This document shows, piece after piece, positions 1-7,561 of a stretch of DNA of 64,000 bases. The notes under the pieces were generated by a model that was given only the letters and a program-made list of their open reading frames with translations, was not told the origin of the DNA and ran no database searches. The DNA lies in the NCBI GenBank assembly GCA_963717255.1, contig CAVQVT010000003.1, positions 62,001 through 126,000 on the forward strand. Reading direction: 5' to 3'. Origin of the DNA: CAIYQJ01 sp963717255. Lineage in GTDB: Bacteria > Chloroflexota > Limnocylindria > Limnocylindrales > CSP1-4. Position numbers and translations under genes: made by a program. Numbering within the stretch: the first letter of the stretch is position 1; the number at the start of each line of letters is the position of its first letter.

Positions 1-87
1 CGAGACAGGCACCTGTTCAGAGGCAGGTACTACGACCACTACCTCTACTCCCTCCTCGCACGGGAATGGGACGGGCGGGAGGTCTGA
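1..87 (+). CDS. GNAT-type acetyltransferase, C-terminal fragment
   Basis: The window opens inside an open frame that ends in TGA at 85-87 and encodes 28 residues. The segment with Tyr-Asp-His-Tyr-Leu-Tyr followed by Leu-Leu-Ala-Arg-Glu-Trp matches the usual end of RimJ/RimL-like GNAT N-acetyltransferases, where an Asp before a Leu-Tyr pair and a late Glu-Trp are common. The acetyl-CoA binding part lies outside the window, so substrate and full length cannot be judged. The family assignment rests only on this short tail. Confidence 0.5.
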   Translation, partial: RDRHLFRGRYYDHYLYSLLAREWDGREV

Positions 88-190
88 GGGGCCGCGGCAC
101 CGTCACGTGACGCAGGCGCTGTAGGCTCTCGCAGGTCGCGACAGCCGGGCGCACCGGCGCCGTCGTTCGCGCAGCTGCCAGGAGTCGCTC

Positions 191-556
191 ATGAAGGTCG
201 GATACGTCGTCCTCTACGTGAACGACGCGGAGGCCTGCCGCAGGTTCTGGGTGGAGCAGGTCGGCATGGTCGAGAAGCGGCGCCAGGAGGCGGGCGCGTT
301 CACGATCGCGCAGGTCGGGTTCGCCGACCAGCCGTTCGCGTTCGAGCTCGTGCCGCTAGAGATGATGAAGGACAACCCGGACGGCCTCGACCTCGCGACG
401 CCGTCGATCTGCTTCCACGTCGACGACCTCGAGGCTGCGCGCGCCGCGCTCGTCGGCCGCGGGGTGCAGGCGACCGAGGTGGACGAGCACGAGGGGATGC
501 GGAGCTTCGCGTTCCCGGACCCCGAGGGACGCTGGTTCGCGGTCACGCCGGCATGA
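191..556 (+). CDS. VOC (glyoxalase/bleomycin-resistance fold) protein
   Basis: A 121-residue protein with one beta-alpha-beta-beta-beta repeat pair typical of the vicinal oxygen chelate superfamily. The N terminus (Lys-Val-Gly-Tyr-Val-Val-Leu-Tyr-Val) is the first strand, and the closing Phe-Pro-Asp-Pro-Glu-Gly-Arg motif near residues 108-114 is a strong VOC hallmark. Candidate metal ligands are Glu52 and His76. The length is that of a single-domain member acting as a homodimer. Substrate is unknown; members include glyoxalases, dioxygenases and antibiotic-binding proteins. Its stop overlaps the start of the next gene by four bases (ATGA), so the two are probably translated together. Confidence 0.88.
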   Translation: MKVGYVVLYVNDAEACRRFWVEQVGMVEKRRQEAGAFTIAQVGFADQPFAFELVPLEMMKDNPDGLDLATPSICFHVDDLEAARAALVGRGVQATEVDEHEGMRSFAFPDPEGRWFAVTPA

Positions 557-909
557 GCGGATCGGCGGGCCACCGGATCTACACGATGACGGTGGCCTCG
601 GTCTACCCGCTCTACCTCGCGAAGGTCGAGAAGAAGGGCCGGACCAAGGACGAGCTCGACACCGTGATCCGCTGGCTGACCGGGTACGACCGGTCCGAGC
701 TGGACCGACACCTCGCCGCCGGCACGACCTTCGCGGACTTCTTCGCAGGGGCGCGCCTGAACCCTAACGCAGCGCTCATCACAGGCGTCATCTGCGGGGT
801 GCGTGTCGAGGCGATCGAGGACCCGCTCATGCAGCGGATCCGGTACCTCGACAAGCTGGTGGACGAGCTCGCGAAGGGTCGGGCGCTGGGGAAGGTGCTG
901 CGCGACTGA
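553..909 (+). CDS. DUF2200 family protein
   Basis: A 118-residue soluble protein that matches the DUF2200 family along its whole length: an opening with Ile-Tyr-Thr-Met near residues 9-12, a Val-Tyr-Pro-Leu-Tyr segment, a central Gly-Arg-Thr-Lys-Asp-Glu stretch followed by Ile-Arg-Trp-Leu-Thr-Gly-Tyr, and a late Asn-Pro-Asn-Ala motif before an Ile-Cys-Gly-Val-Arg-Val segment. The biochemical role of the family is unknown. Start and stop of the upstream VOC gene overlap in ATGA, indicating translational coupling. Nothing in the sequence suggests a signal peptide or membrane segment. Confidence 0.88.
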   Translation: MSGSAGHRIYTMTVASVYPLYLAKVEKKGRTKDELDTVIRWLTGYDRSELDRHLAAGTTFADFFAGARLNPNAALITGVICGVRVEAIEDPLMQRIRYLDKLVDELAKGRALGKVLRD

Positions 910-1001
910 AGGCGCTTTTCACAGACGTCACGGCGATGCGGATGTCCGGGTCGCGGGGCCTCACGGAGAGGGCCGCCGGCACGGAGCCGGCCACGCGGGG
1001 C

Positions 1002-1397
1002 TCAGGCGTCGGCAGCGCGGCGCAGGCGCTCGAGCTCGCGCCGGAGGCGCTTGCTCGGCCGGCCCTCCCCGCGGACGCGCATGATGCCCGGCTCGGCATC
1101 CGGCACGACCGGCGGACTGTGATCCACGTAGCAGGTCGCGGCGACGGGGGCTCCCACACGCGACTCGATCGGCCGCAGGACCTCGACGATGCGCGTGCGG
1201 TCGGCGATGAGGGCCTCCACCCGGTCGCCCGCTCGAACCTTCGTCGACGGCTTCGCCGGCATCCCGTCCACGAGGACGTGGCCGCCCTCGCACAGCCGCG
1301 TCGCAAGCGGGCGGGTCTTCACGAGACGCACCGCGCACAGCCAGCGGTCGATGCGCGTCTCGTCGGAAGCGCGAGGAGCGGTCACGCATCCAAGCAT
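1002..1397 (-). CDS. S4-domain RNA-binding protein (Hsp15-like)
   Basis: A 131-residue basic protein with an S4 RNA-binding domain at about residues 13-75: Arg-Ile-Asp-Arg-Trp-Leu, then Val-Lys-Thr-Arg, then Gly-Gly-His-Val-Leu-Val-Asp-Gly, then Val-Arg-Ala-Gly-Asp. This is the layout of heat-shock protein Hsp15 (HslR), which binds stalled 50S subunits with attached peptidyl-tRNA. The C-terminal tail is rich in Arg and Lys (Gly-Arg-Pro-Ser-Lys-Arg-Leu-Arg-Arg), as in Hsp15 relatives. A GTG at residue 5 is an alternative start and would remove an unusual N-terminal Met-Leu-Gly-Cys. It converges on DUF2200; no strong hairpin is obvious between them. Confidence 0.85.
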   Translation of the reverse strand: MLGCVTAPRASDETRIDRWLCAVRLVKTRPLATRLCEGGHVLVDGMPAKPSTKVRAGDRVEALIADRTRIVEVLRPIESRVGAPVAATCYVDHSPPVVPDAEPGIMRVRGEGRPSKRLRRELERLRRAADA

Positions 1398-1619
1398 CGC
1401 ACGGGCCGCGCATCGGGGCCACGTGGGCGCAGGCGATCAGGCCCTGCCGCGTCCCTGCGCCGAGGGCCGTTCGGGCTGGTCATGCTCATGCTGGCCGCTT
1501 GTACGTCAAGCTGCTCGACGGCAGTGACAGCCCGGGAGATCCGGCGAGCCCGCGATGAATCCTGGGGCGTCCGGCGGTCGTATCGTCGTCGCGGTGACCG
1601 GAACCCAGGAGGATCCCCG

Positions 1620-2183
1620 ATGCGCAGCGTGACCTACTCGATGGGCGTCTCACTCGACGGCTACATCGTCGGGCCGGACGGCGACTTCGACTGGACGACG
1701 CCCGACCCCGAGGTCTTCCGCTTCTGGATCGACGAGATCCGGGAGGTCGGCGTGCACCTGATGGGACGACGGCTGTACGAGACGATGCTGTACTGGGAGA
1801 CCGCCGACGAGGATCCGTCGCTCGACGCCGCAGAGCGCGAGTGGACCGCCCTGTGGAAGCCGCTCCCGAAGGTGGTGTTCTCCACCACGCTGTCGGCGGT
1901 GGAGGGCACTGCCCGCCTGGCCTCCGGCGGCCTGGCGGAGGAGATCGCGCGGTTGCGGGCCGAGTCGGGGGAGGGCGACATCGCGATCGGCGGCGCGACG
2001 CTCGCTGCCGAGGCGGCCGCGCTGGACCTGATCGATGAGTACCGGGCCATGGTCTACCCGGTGCTGGTTGGCGGTGGCATCCCCTACTTCCCCCAGCGCG
2101 AGCGCCGGGTCGATCTCGAGCTCGTCGAGACCCGGACCTTCGGCTCGAAGGTCTTCTACCTCCGCTACCGCGTGGCGCGCTAG
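1620..2183 (+). CDS. RibD C-terminal/dihydrofolate reductase-like protein
   Basis: A 187-residue protein of the RibD-C (bacterial bifunctional deaminase-reductase C-terminal) family, related in fold to dihydrofolate reductase and expected to bind NADPH. The opening strand with Ser-Leu-Asp-Gly-Tyr-Ile, the segment Leu-Met-Gly-Arg-Arg-Leu-Tyr-Glu, the Gly-Gly-Ala-Thr-Leu nucleotide loop near residue 124, and the late Pro-Val-Leu-Val-Gly-Gly-Gly motif are all family signatures. Lone copies without the deaminase domain are common and their substrate is generally unknown. The frame is open far upstream, but ATG 1620 is chosen because AGGAGG lies at 1607-1612, seven bases before it, and the family begins there. 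Confidence 0.88.
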   Translation: MRSVTYSMGVSLDGYIVGPDGDFDWTTPDPEVFRFWIDEIREVGVHLMGRRLYETMLYWETADEDPSLDAAEREWTALWKPLPKVVFSTTLSAVEGTARLASGGLAEEIARLRAESGEGDIAIGGATLAAEAAALDLIDEYRAMVYPVLVGGGIPYFPQRERRVDLELVETRTFGSKVFYLRYRVAR

Positions 2184-2435
2184 CGCCGCCTCGAGCGCCG
2201 GGTACGGCGGCCGAGTCGTCCGCGGTGCTCGCCGGCCTTTCCATGAACGGAGGCGTGCCGGACGATCACGCCAGCCTGAGTGGCACGGTCGAGAGGACGT
2301 ACCGACCGGTCTTGACGCACAAGGCGGGCCGCATCCCCTGACATCGTCGTGGTCTCGCCGATGGTTCGTCCGGGCCTCCGGCCCGGCAACAAGAAGGCCG
2401 GATCACGAGGGGTCCGGCTTCGGCATGTCTGCGTC

Positions 2436-2453
2436 CTGGTCGGGGCGAGAGGG
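2436..2453. repeat. att-like repeat, leftmost copy
   Basis: An 18-base sequence identical to 10133-10150; its first 17 bases also equal 16270-16286. In the rightmost copy it forms the 3' end of tRNA-Pro including the CCA. This copy marks the left border of the island. The following bases keep short stretches that look tRNA-like (CCGACCT at 2472 and CGATGCGC near 2485), so it may be a decayed tRNA copy rather than only an attachment core. Confidence 0.7.
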
Positions 2454-2471
2454 ATTGCCCCGCGACCACCG

Positions 2472-2600
2472 ACCTTCCGATCACGATGCGCCTCGCCGAG
2501 CCGCCTGAGCCCTGCGACTGGCTACGGAGCGCATGACGCGACAGTCCTCCCGCCCTGCCGAACGCGCCACGACCGTGAGGTCGTGGACGTCCCGGATGCG
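2472..2600 (+). pseudogene. LuxR-HTH 5' remnant, copy 0
   Basis: Bases 2472-2600 closely resemble 3318-3420, the region just upstream of and including the start of the intact small LuxR-HTH gene. The shared part includes the start (Met-Thr-Arg, then Ser-Ser-Arg-Pro-Ala), after which single-base losses shift the frame near 2570, and the HTH core is missing. It lies directly beside the leftmost att-like repeat. I read it as a broken duplicate; no product is expected. Confidence 0.6.
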
Positions 2601-2611
2601 TCACGTCACCG

Positions 2612-3199
2612 CTAGGCGATCACCCGGAGCAAGGCCAGCGACACGAGGATCGTCACTGCCGCCGGGATCAGCAACAGGATGGAGGAAACCAACCGAAGGA
2701 CATTGCCCGCGTGCCGATCGGCCCAGGTGCTGCGGAGGGCGAGCCGGTCCACGACAGTCCAAGCCACCTCATCGACAACCCAGCACAGGACCCACCCGCC
2801 GATCAACCCAACCGGAGTCGCGACGAGAGCGACCCAGGCTGGGAGGCCCTGCAGCAAGCACGCTACGAAGAGGGCGATGCCCACCGCCACGGCGATCGGC
2901 CAGGCGATGAAGAAGAGGCCGAAGATGTCGGCGGTCTGTGGTCTTCGCTGGCCTTGCGGGCGTTGCGAGAGTGGCATCGCCTCGAGGCGCGCCTGCTCCG
3001 CCTTCATCTCCGCGATCTCATCGTCCGAAGGCTGCTCCAGACGGCGCTGCCAAGGCTGCTCCAGACGGCGCAGCCTGAACTCATCAGCAGTCATGGGCGC
3101 CCGCTTCTCAGTGGGACCGAGCGCACCACCGCAGTTCGAGCACACAACGAGGTGGGCACTCGGCGGTTCCCATCGCCCGCAGCTAGTGCACGTCGGCAT
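2612..3199 (-). CDS. zinc-ribbon membrane protein, unknown function
   Basis: From the ATG at 3199 this encodes 195 residues. The N terminus has two Cys-x-x-Cys pairs (Cys-Thr-Ser-Cys and Cys-Ser-Asn-Cys, about 16 residues apart), forming a probable zinc ribbon. A charged stretch with a near repeat (Arg-Arg-Leu-Glu-Gln-Pro twice) follows. The second half holds three hydrophobic segments at about residues 92-112, 116-140 and 172-194, placing the ribbon in the cytoplasm or at the membrane face. A GGGAG-type ribosome site lies about ten bases before the chosen ATG; a start 45 bases earlier is possible. I do not recognise a family. It sits as cargo in the tRNA-Pro island. Confidence 0.65.
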   Translation of the reverse strand: MPTCTSCGRWEPPSAHLVVCSNCGGALGPTEKRAPMTADEFRLRRLEQPWQRRLEQPSDDEIAEMKAEQARLEAMPLSQRPQGQRRPQTADIFGLFFIAWPIAVAVGIALFVACLLQGLPAWVALVATPVGLIGGWVLCWVVDEVAWTVVDRLALRSTWADRHAGNVLRLVSSILLLIPAAVTILVSLALLRVIA

Positions 3200-3370
3200 C
3201 GGCGATCCGCTCCCGGCGGCGTCGGAGCGACAGCAGGAATGCAACCCTGCGACGCCCGATCGGCATCGAGATTACCAATTGCGCGCCGTGACCAGCCCCG
3301 CCACCAACGACCTTCCCACCACGATGCGGCTCGCGGAGCCGCCAGAGCCCTGCGACTGGCTCCTGAGCGC

Positions 3371-3616
3371 ATGACGCGCCGGTCGTCCCGTCCAGCCGCG
3401 CGCGCCACCGACCGCGAGGTCGGGGTGGTCGCCGCGGTCCTCGTCGCCGGGTCGGAGAAGGCGGCCGCCCACCGCCTCGGCCTGTCGCACTCGACGGTGA
3501 AGCACCACCTGACGAATGCGCGGTCGAAGGTGGGGGCGGAGACGACGGCGCAGCTGGTGTGGATCCTGGGGCCGCGTCTGCCCGAGCCGGAGGGAGTGGC
3601 GCAGGCGGACGAGTAG
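3371..3616 (+). CDS. stand-alone LuxR-type HTH protein, copy 1 (most complete)
   Basis: An 81-residue protein that is almost entirely a LuxR/GerE C-terminal DNA-binding domain: Thr-Asp-Arg-Glu at residues 13-16, then Val-Ala-Gly-Ser-Glu-Lys-Ala-Ala-Ala-His-Arg-Leu-Gly-Leu-Ser, then Thr-Val-Lys-His-His-Leu (recognition helix, about 42-47) and Arg-Ser-Lys-Val-Gly. There is no receiver or ligand-binding domain, so it would be a constitutive DNA-binding module or an interaction partner. It is the only copy in the window that retains the complete domain behind an ATG; six other partial copies follow the same sequence. Whether it is expressed is unknown; no clear ribosome site is visible. Confidence 0.7.
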   Translation: MTRRSSRPAARATDREVGVVAAVLVAGSEKAAAHRLGLSHSTVKHHLTNARSKVGAETTAQLVWILGPRLPEPEGVAQADE

Positions 3617-3680
3617 CCCCTGACACTCGGCGTCGCGCTCTGGCTGACCTCAGGAGCGAGCGGACGTCGTGGCCTCGGTT

Positions 3681-4133
3681 TCAGCGACTCGCAGCTCGCT
3701 CGAGCGCATGGCGCAGGCGCCGGAAGTCGCCGCTCTCGCGGTCCCGAGTGATGGCCTTCATCAGGCGGCTCGCGAGCGCGTCGACGCCCGGGCCAGGGAG
3801 GCGCGGTGTTTGCACGGTGAGGGTCACCCGGGAGGCATCGCCGTCGGCCGGCTGGACGTCGATCGTCGTGCGGATCCGCATCCCCTCGATCACCTGGAAC
3901 GCGACATGGACGGGCGGCTCCCACTCGGCCACCTCGGCGAGGAACGCCCAGTCGCGGCCCCACAGGCGGCTGGACTGCCGGCCACGCCGGCCGAGCCCCG
4001 TCGGCCCCTCGTCCACCCAGCGCGTCTCGACGACGTGCGCGTGCCAGGCCGGATTGTTCTCGGCGTCCGCGACGAACGCGAACACGTCTTCGGGCGGGGC
4101 CTGGATCACCCCGGTGTAGGTCGCGGTGGGCAT
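3681..4133 (-). CDS. SRPBCC (START/polyketide cyclase-like) protein
   Basis: From ATG 4133 (GGAG about nine bases upstream) this encodes 150 residues. The opening strand (Tyr-Thr-Gly-Val-Ile-Gln-Ala-Pro-Pro-Glu-Asp-Val-Phe-Ala-Phe-Val-Ala-Asp) and the following Asn-Pro-Ala-Trp-His are characteristic of the SRPBCC superfamily, whose helix-grip fold binds hydrophobic ligands in a deep cavity. Alternating strands continue to a long C-terminal helix ending in Leu-Arg-His-Ala-Leu-Glu. Ligand and role are unknown. A second SRPBCC protein occurs in the other element of this island at 12543; the two are not close copies. The longer open frame upstream runs through repeat R1 and is unlikely to be translated. 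Confidence 0.82.
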   Translation of the reverse strand: MPTATYTGVIQAPPEDVFAFVADAENNPAWHAHVVETRWVDEGPTGLGRRGRQSSRLWGRDWAFLAEVAEWEPPVHVAFQVIEGMRIRTTIDVQPADGDASRVTLTVQTPRLPGPGVDALASRLMKAITRDRESGDFRRLRHALERAASR

Positions 4134-4200
4134 GGGACGCTCCGCTGCTGTTGGGCGCACGATACGCCCGGCCGATGGCAATGGGGCTCGCGCCGTGCGC

Positions 4201-4294
4201 GGCCATGGCCCAATCGGCCGAATAGCAATCCGCCCGCCGCTGCACGACCGTTTAGGGCATGACGGCGCGCTGGTGCGATCCACACCGGCTCGCG
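4201..4294 (+). repeat. dispersed repeat R1, copy 1
   Basis: First of four copies of a repeat with two conserved blocks: ATGGCCCAATCGGCC, then 40-50 variable bases, then CATGACGGCGCGCTGG followed by a CGATCCACACCGGCT block. Here the second block runs in frame straight into the LuxR-HTH copy 2. The ATG inside the second block could start short peptides (Met-Thr-Ala-Arg-Trp). Other copies are at 6431, 8670 and 14701. Function unknown. Confidence 0.75.
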
Positions 4295-4474
4295 GTCCTC
4301 GCCGCCGGGTCCGAGAAGGCGGCCGCGCACCGCCTCGGGCTGTCGCACTCGACCGTCAAGCACCACCTGGCGAATGCACGGTCGGAGGTCGGGGCGGAGA
4401 CGACGGCGCAGCTCGTGTGGATCCTCGGGCCGCGGCTGCCGGAGCCGGAGGGCGTGGGGCAGACGGAGGAGTAG
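4259..4474 (+). CDS. truncated LuxR-type HTH ORF, copy 2, fused to R1
   Basis: An open frame of 71 codons that begins at the ATG inside repeat R1 (Met-Thr-Ala-Arg-Trp, Asp-Pro-His-Arg-Leu) and passes directly into the HTH sequence at Ala-Val-Leu-Ala-Ala-Gly-Ser-Glu-Lys. The first helix of the LuxR domain (Thr-x-Arg-Glu and following) is replaced by R1 sequence, so DNA binding may be impaired. The recognition helix and C terminus match copy 1 closely, ending in Gln-Thr-Glu-Glu. It could be a hybrid gene or only a relic of R1 inserting beside an HTH fragment. No ribosome site is evident. Confidence 0.45.
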   Translation: MTARWCDPHRLAVLAAGSEKAAAHRLGLSHSTVKHHLANARSEVGAETTAQLVWILGPRLPEPEGVGQTEE

Positions 4475-4510
4475 CAGCGAGTCGCGAGGGCCGGCCCTCG
4501 ACAGGGACGC

Positions 4511-6243
4511 CTAGCCGCCGGTGTAGGTTGGCAGGAACTGAGGCGGCACCCGGACGTGAGTCGCTTGTTCGAGGGCATACGCATAGCCGATGAGCCGCGC
4601 CTCGTCCCAGCGACGGCCGATGAGCGAGATGTCGATTGGCAGCGGCCCGACGTAGCCTGCCGGGACGGTGATCGACGGGTAGCCCGCGATCGCCGACGGG
4701 CTCGACGAGCTGACGAACCCCGTGTAGTTGTCTCCGTTCACCGGATCGGTCAGGAACGCCGGCCCGTTCGTCGGCGCGATGATCGCGTCGAGCCGGTTGG
4801 CGGCCAGCGTGTCGTCGATGGCGGCCTGGGCGGCCGGCGTGCCTGCAGCGCGGGCCGCACTGCAGGCGGCGTCGCGGCCACCGGTCTTCTGGGCCTGCTC
4901 GAAGGTGTCCGAGTTCCACGGGCCTTCGCGCGCGGGATGGGCCTCGTCGAAGTCGATCAGGGCCTGGAGGGTCTTCGGATAGCCGGCTGCCGTGTCGGCC
5001 TTGAGGTAAGCGGCGATGTCGGTCTTGAACTCGCAGAGCATCGCCGTGAACTCGGGGTCTAGGGCCGGCTCGATCGGGATCCGGGTGTTGTCGATCACCG
5101 TCGCGCCGAGGGCCTGGAGCTGGGCGACCTCCGCGTTCATGATCGCGTCGACCTCGGGGTTGGCCGACGCGTCGTAGGCACGCCAGACGCCGATGCGGGC
5201 ACCGGCGAGGGCCTTCGGATCGAGGGCGCCGAGGAAGCTCGCCGGCACATGGCCGGCCTGGGCCGCCGTGGCCGGATCGGCCGGGTCGACCCCGGCGACG
5301 ACACCGAGCAGCAGGGCGGCGTCGGTGACGTTGCGCGCGATCGGGCCGGCCGTGTCCTGGTCGGACGTGATCGGGACGATCCCCGAGCGGCTCCAGAGCC
5401 CGAGGGTCGGCTTGACTCCGACGAGCCCGTTCACCCCCGAGGGGCAGACGATCGAGCCGTCGGTCTCGGTGCCGACACCGATCGTCGCGAGGTCGGCCGC
5501 GACCGCGACCGCGGAGCCCGAGCTCGAGCCGCACGGGTTGCGGTCGAGCACGTAGGGCATGTTCGTCTGGCCGCCGATCCCGCTCCAGCCTGACGACGAC
5601 GGCATGGACCGCATGTTCGCCCATTCGGAGAGGTTCGCCTTCGCGATGACGATCGCGCCGGCGGCGCGCAGGCGCCCGACGATGAACGCGTCGCCGGGCG
5701 TGCTGCCGGCGAGGGCCCACGAGCCCGCGGTCGTCGGCATGTCCGCCGTGTCGATGTTGTCCTTGACGATCACCGGGATCCCGAGGAGCGCCGGGTGTGT
5801 GCCGCCCCCCGCGACGCATCCGCGGCGCGGGCCTGGGTGAGCGCTGTCGGGGCGACGGTGATCACGGCGTGGAGCGCCGGGTTCAGCTGCGCGATCCGAT
5901 CCAGGTAGAACTGGACGAGTTGCTCCGAGGTCAGGCGGTGCGCGTCCATCAGGGCTTCGAGCTGCGGGATCGTGGTCGAGTCGACGTCAGTCCCGGCGAC
6001 CCGCGTGTTCGTCAACGCGCCGGGCGTCGACGGAGCGGCGCTGGGCGCGGCCGGACTCTGTGTCGCTGTCGCCGGGGAAGGCGTCGCGGCGGCCGTTGCC
6101 ACGGCTGGGGTGGCCGTGGCGGCCGGGGGGGCCGTCGCGGCGGCCGCCGGCGTCGGGCTCGCCCCCTGCGGCGAGGGCGAGGCGCTCGACGAACACGCAC
6201 CGAGCAGCGAGATGACCGCCACGAGAGCAACCACCCGTCTCAC
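4511..6243 (-). pseudogene. lipoprotein amidase (amidase signature family), one-base frameshift
   Basis: Two overlapping frames form one amidase of about 576 residues. It starts at GTG 6243, preceded by GGGGAGGGG, with a lipoprotein signal ending in Leu-Leu-Gly-Ala-Cys and a Ser/Thr/Pro/Ala-rich linker, so it would be anchored outside the membrane. The catalytic domain carries the amidase-signature Lys (Val-Ile-Val-Lys-Asp-Asn) and the Gly-Ser-Ser-Ser-Gly-Ser loop with the catalytic serines. The frame breaks at a run of six C at 5805-5810; one more C would restore Ser-Arg-Gly-Gly-Gly-Thr-His-Pro-Ala-Leu-Leu-Gly-Ile-Pro-Val. Both sides are otherwise well conserved. It therefore encodes a broken gene or, equally likely, reflects a base-count error. 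Likely role: hydrolysis of extracellular amides. Confidence 0.8.
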
Positions 6244-6430
6244 GGGCCCCTCCCCGGGACGCTCTCCTCGCGGGTCGGTCTCGCCAGTGGCTCGGCGCGG
6301 TCCCGGCGGCAGGCGTTTGGACCGCGCGTCATCGCTCCCCGCGGGCCCGAGGATAGGCGGGTCCGTATCCGGTGCAAGGGCCCTTCGGCCCCGTGGTCGC
6401 GGCACAGCCCAAGGGCCTGCGGCCCCGCGG

Positions 6431-6547
6431 GTAGGGCCCGATCGGCCGGATAGCCACGGCGGCCGGCGGCCCGCACGCCTGTGGGCATGACGGCGCGCTG
6501 GTCCGATCCACACCGGCTCCCGGGCCCCCCGGCCTGCTGCGACCCCG
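6431..6547 (+). repeat. dispersed repeat R1, copy 2
   Basis: Second R1 copy. The first block is degenerate (GGGCCCGATCGGCCGG), the second block CATGACGGCGCGCTGG is intact and continues through CGATCCACACCGGCTCCCGG to a CTGCGACCCCG end shared with the copy at 8670. A LuxR-HTH fragment follows twenty bases later. Confidence 0.75.
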
Positions 6548-6566
6548 ACCACGTCCGCACCGTCAG

Positions 6567-6716
6567 CGATCGCACTCGACCGTGAGGCCCCACCTGGCGA
6601 ATGCCCGGTCGAAGGTTGGCGCTGAGACGACGGCGCAGCTGGTGTGGATCCTGGCGCTGCGGCTGCCGGAGCCTGAGGCTAAGACCCAGCCGGACGAACA
6701 GCGGTCTGCTCGATGA
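6567..6716 (+). pseudogene. LuxR-HTH 3' fragment, copy 3
   Basis: Fifty codons ending in TGA at 6714-6716 correspond to the second half of the HTH domain, from Ser-His-Ser-Thr-Val to the Leu-Pro-Glu-Pro-Glu tail. The usual Lys-His-His of the recognition helix has become Arg-Pro-His, and no start codon or first helices precede it. It is a relic. Confidence 0.65.
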
Positions 6717-7003
6717 GGTCGTGGGGCTACTGGAGTCGGGCCGAGGCCTTCGTCGCAGCCGAGGGATAGCCTCTCGCAACGCACGTCGACCGCCCACACT
6801 CCTGGTAGGTCGGCCTTGCCTACGGCCTGACTTCCGCGAACTGACGCACCCCGGCGCGGCGTTCCGATCGAGTGGCTCCCCGTGTTGCTCCCTCCGGCCC
6901 TTCCGCTTCAGACCGTGGCGGCAAGCATGAAACCCGTGGAAGTCTGCGAGCGAGAAGCCCCGCAGCTGCTTCGCGTCCCGTCGGGCTGGATGACTGAGCA
7001 GAC
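6717..7003. other. no gene seen
   Basis: Together with the R1 copy and HTH relic, this completes a 760-base stretch (6244-7003) without an intact gene. The part after 6716 has lower GC than its surroundings and holds no convincing frame on either strand, no strong hairpin and no further copy of the local repeats. Confidence 0.5.
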
Positions 7004-7474
7004 ATGAAGACCGAAGCTGAGGGGCGAGGCAATCGACAACCGCTGCCAAGGAGGTATACGCACCTCCCCAAGCTGGCGCTCGCGGGTGGCGTGGCATTCT
7101 GGGCAACGACCTTCGCCACGTCCCTGCTTCCCATCGCCGCCGAGTACCGGTCTGCCCTGTCGATCGCCTATGTTCCGATGGTTCTCGTTAAATCGTTGAT
7201 CGGCGGTCTGATCGTCGGGCTGTTGGTCAGCTTCCTCTTGCTGCGTCTCTACGAGGCGCTGCCGACCGAGAGTCCGATGCTGAAGGCCGAGATCCTCAGC
7301 GTTCTCGCCCTAGTCCTCTTGACGATCGTGACGTGGGGTGCCGGAAGTCTTGCGGAGCCGAGTGATGCCTCGCGTTACTTCCTGATCGGCACCGTGCTCA
7401 ACGTTCCACGATTTCTCATGCTTGGTATCGCTGTCGGCTATCTCTACAGGCGGCTGTACGGACGGGCTCCGTAA
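7004..7474 (+). CDS. four-helix membrane protein, unknown
   Basis: A 156-residue protein with a charged N terminus of about 25 residues and four predicted membrane segments: about 27-47 (Leu-Ala-Gly-Gly-Val-Ala-Phe-Trp), 58-83, 97-116 and 128-148. The C terminus (Tyr-Arg-Arg-Leu-Tyr-Gly-Arg) is positively charged and probably cytoplasmic. A run AAGGAGG at about 7049 lies inside the frame, so a later start cannot be excluded, though no good start codon follows it. I recognise no family. The codon use is less GC-rich than that of neighbours, consistent with recent arrival as island cargo. Confidence 0.6.
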   Translation: MKTEAEGRGNRQPLPRRYTHLPKLALAGGVAFWATTFATSLLPIAAEYRSALSIAYVPMVLVKSLIGGLIVGLLVSFLLLRLYEALPTESPMLKAEILSVLALVLLTIVTWGAGSLAEPSDASRYFLIGTVLNVPRFLMLGIAVGYLYRRLYGRAP

Positions 7475-7561
7475 TGCTGAGAAGCATGAATGTCGCTGCG
7501 AGACACTCGCTGGCACAGAACCGTGGTCGATCAGCCCGGGTCGACCGAAGGAGGGACCGGG

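Noticed and set aside
936..1619. Long N-terminal extension of the RibD-like protein.
   Set aside because: It overlaps the S4 gene on the opposite strand, has random-like composition, and a good ribosome site precedes ATG 1620.
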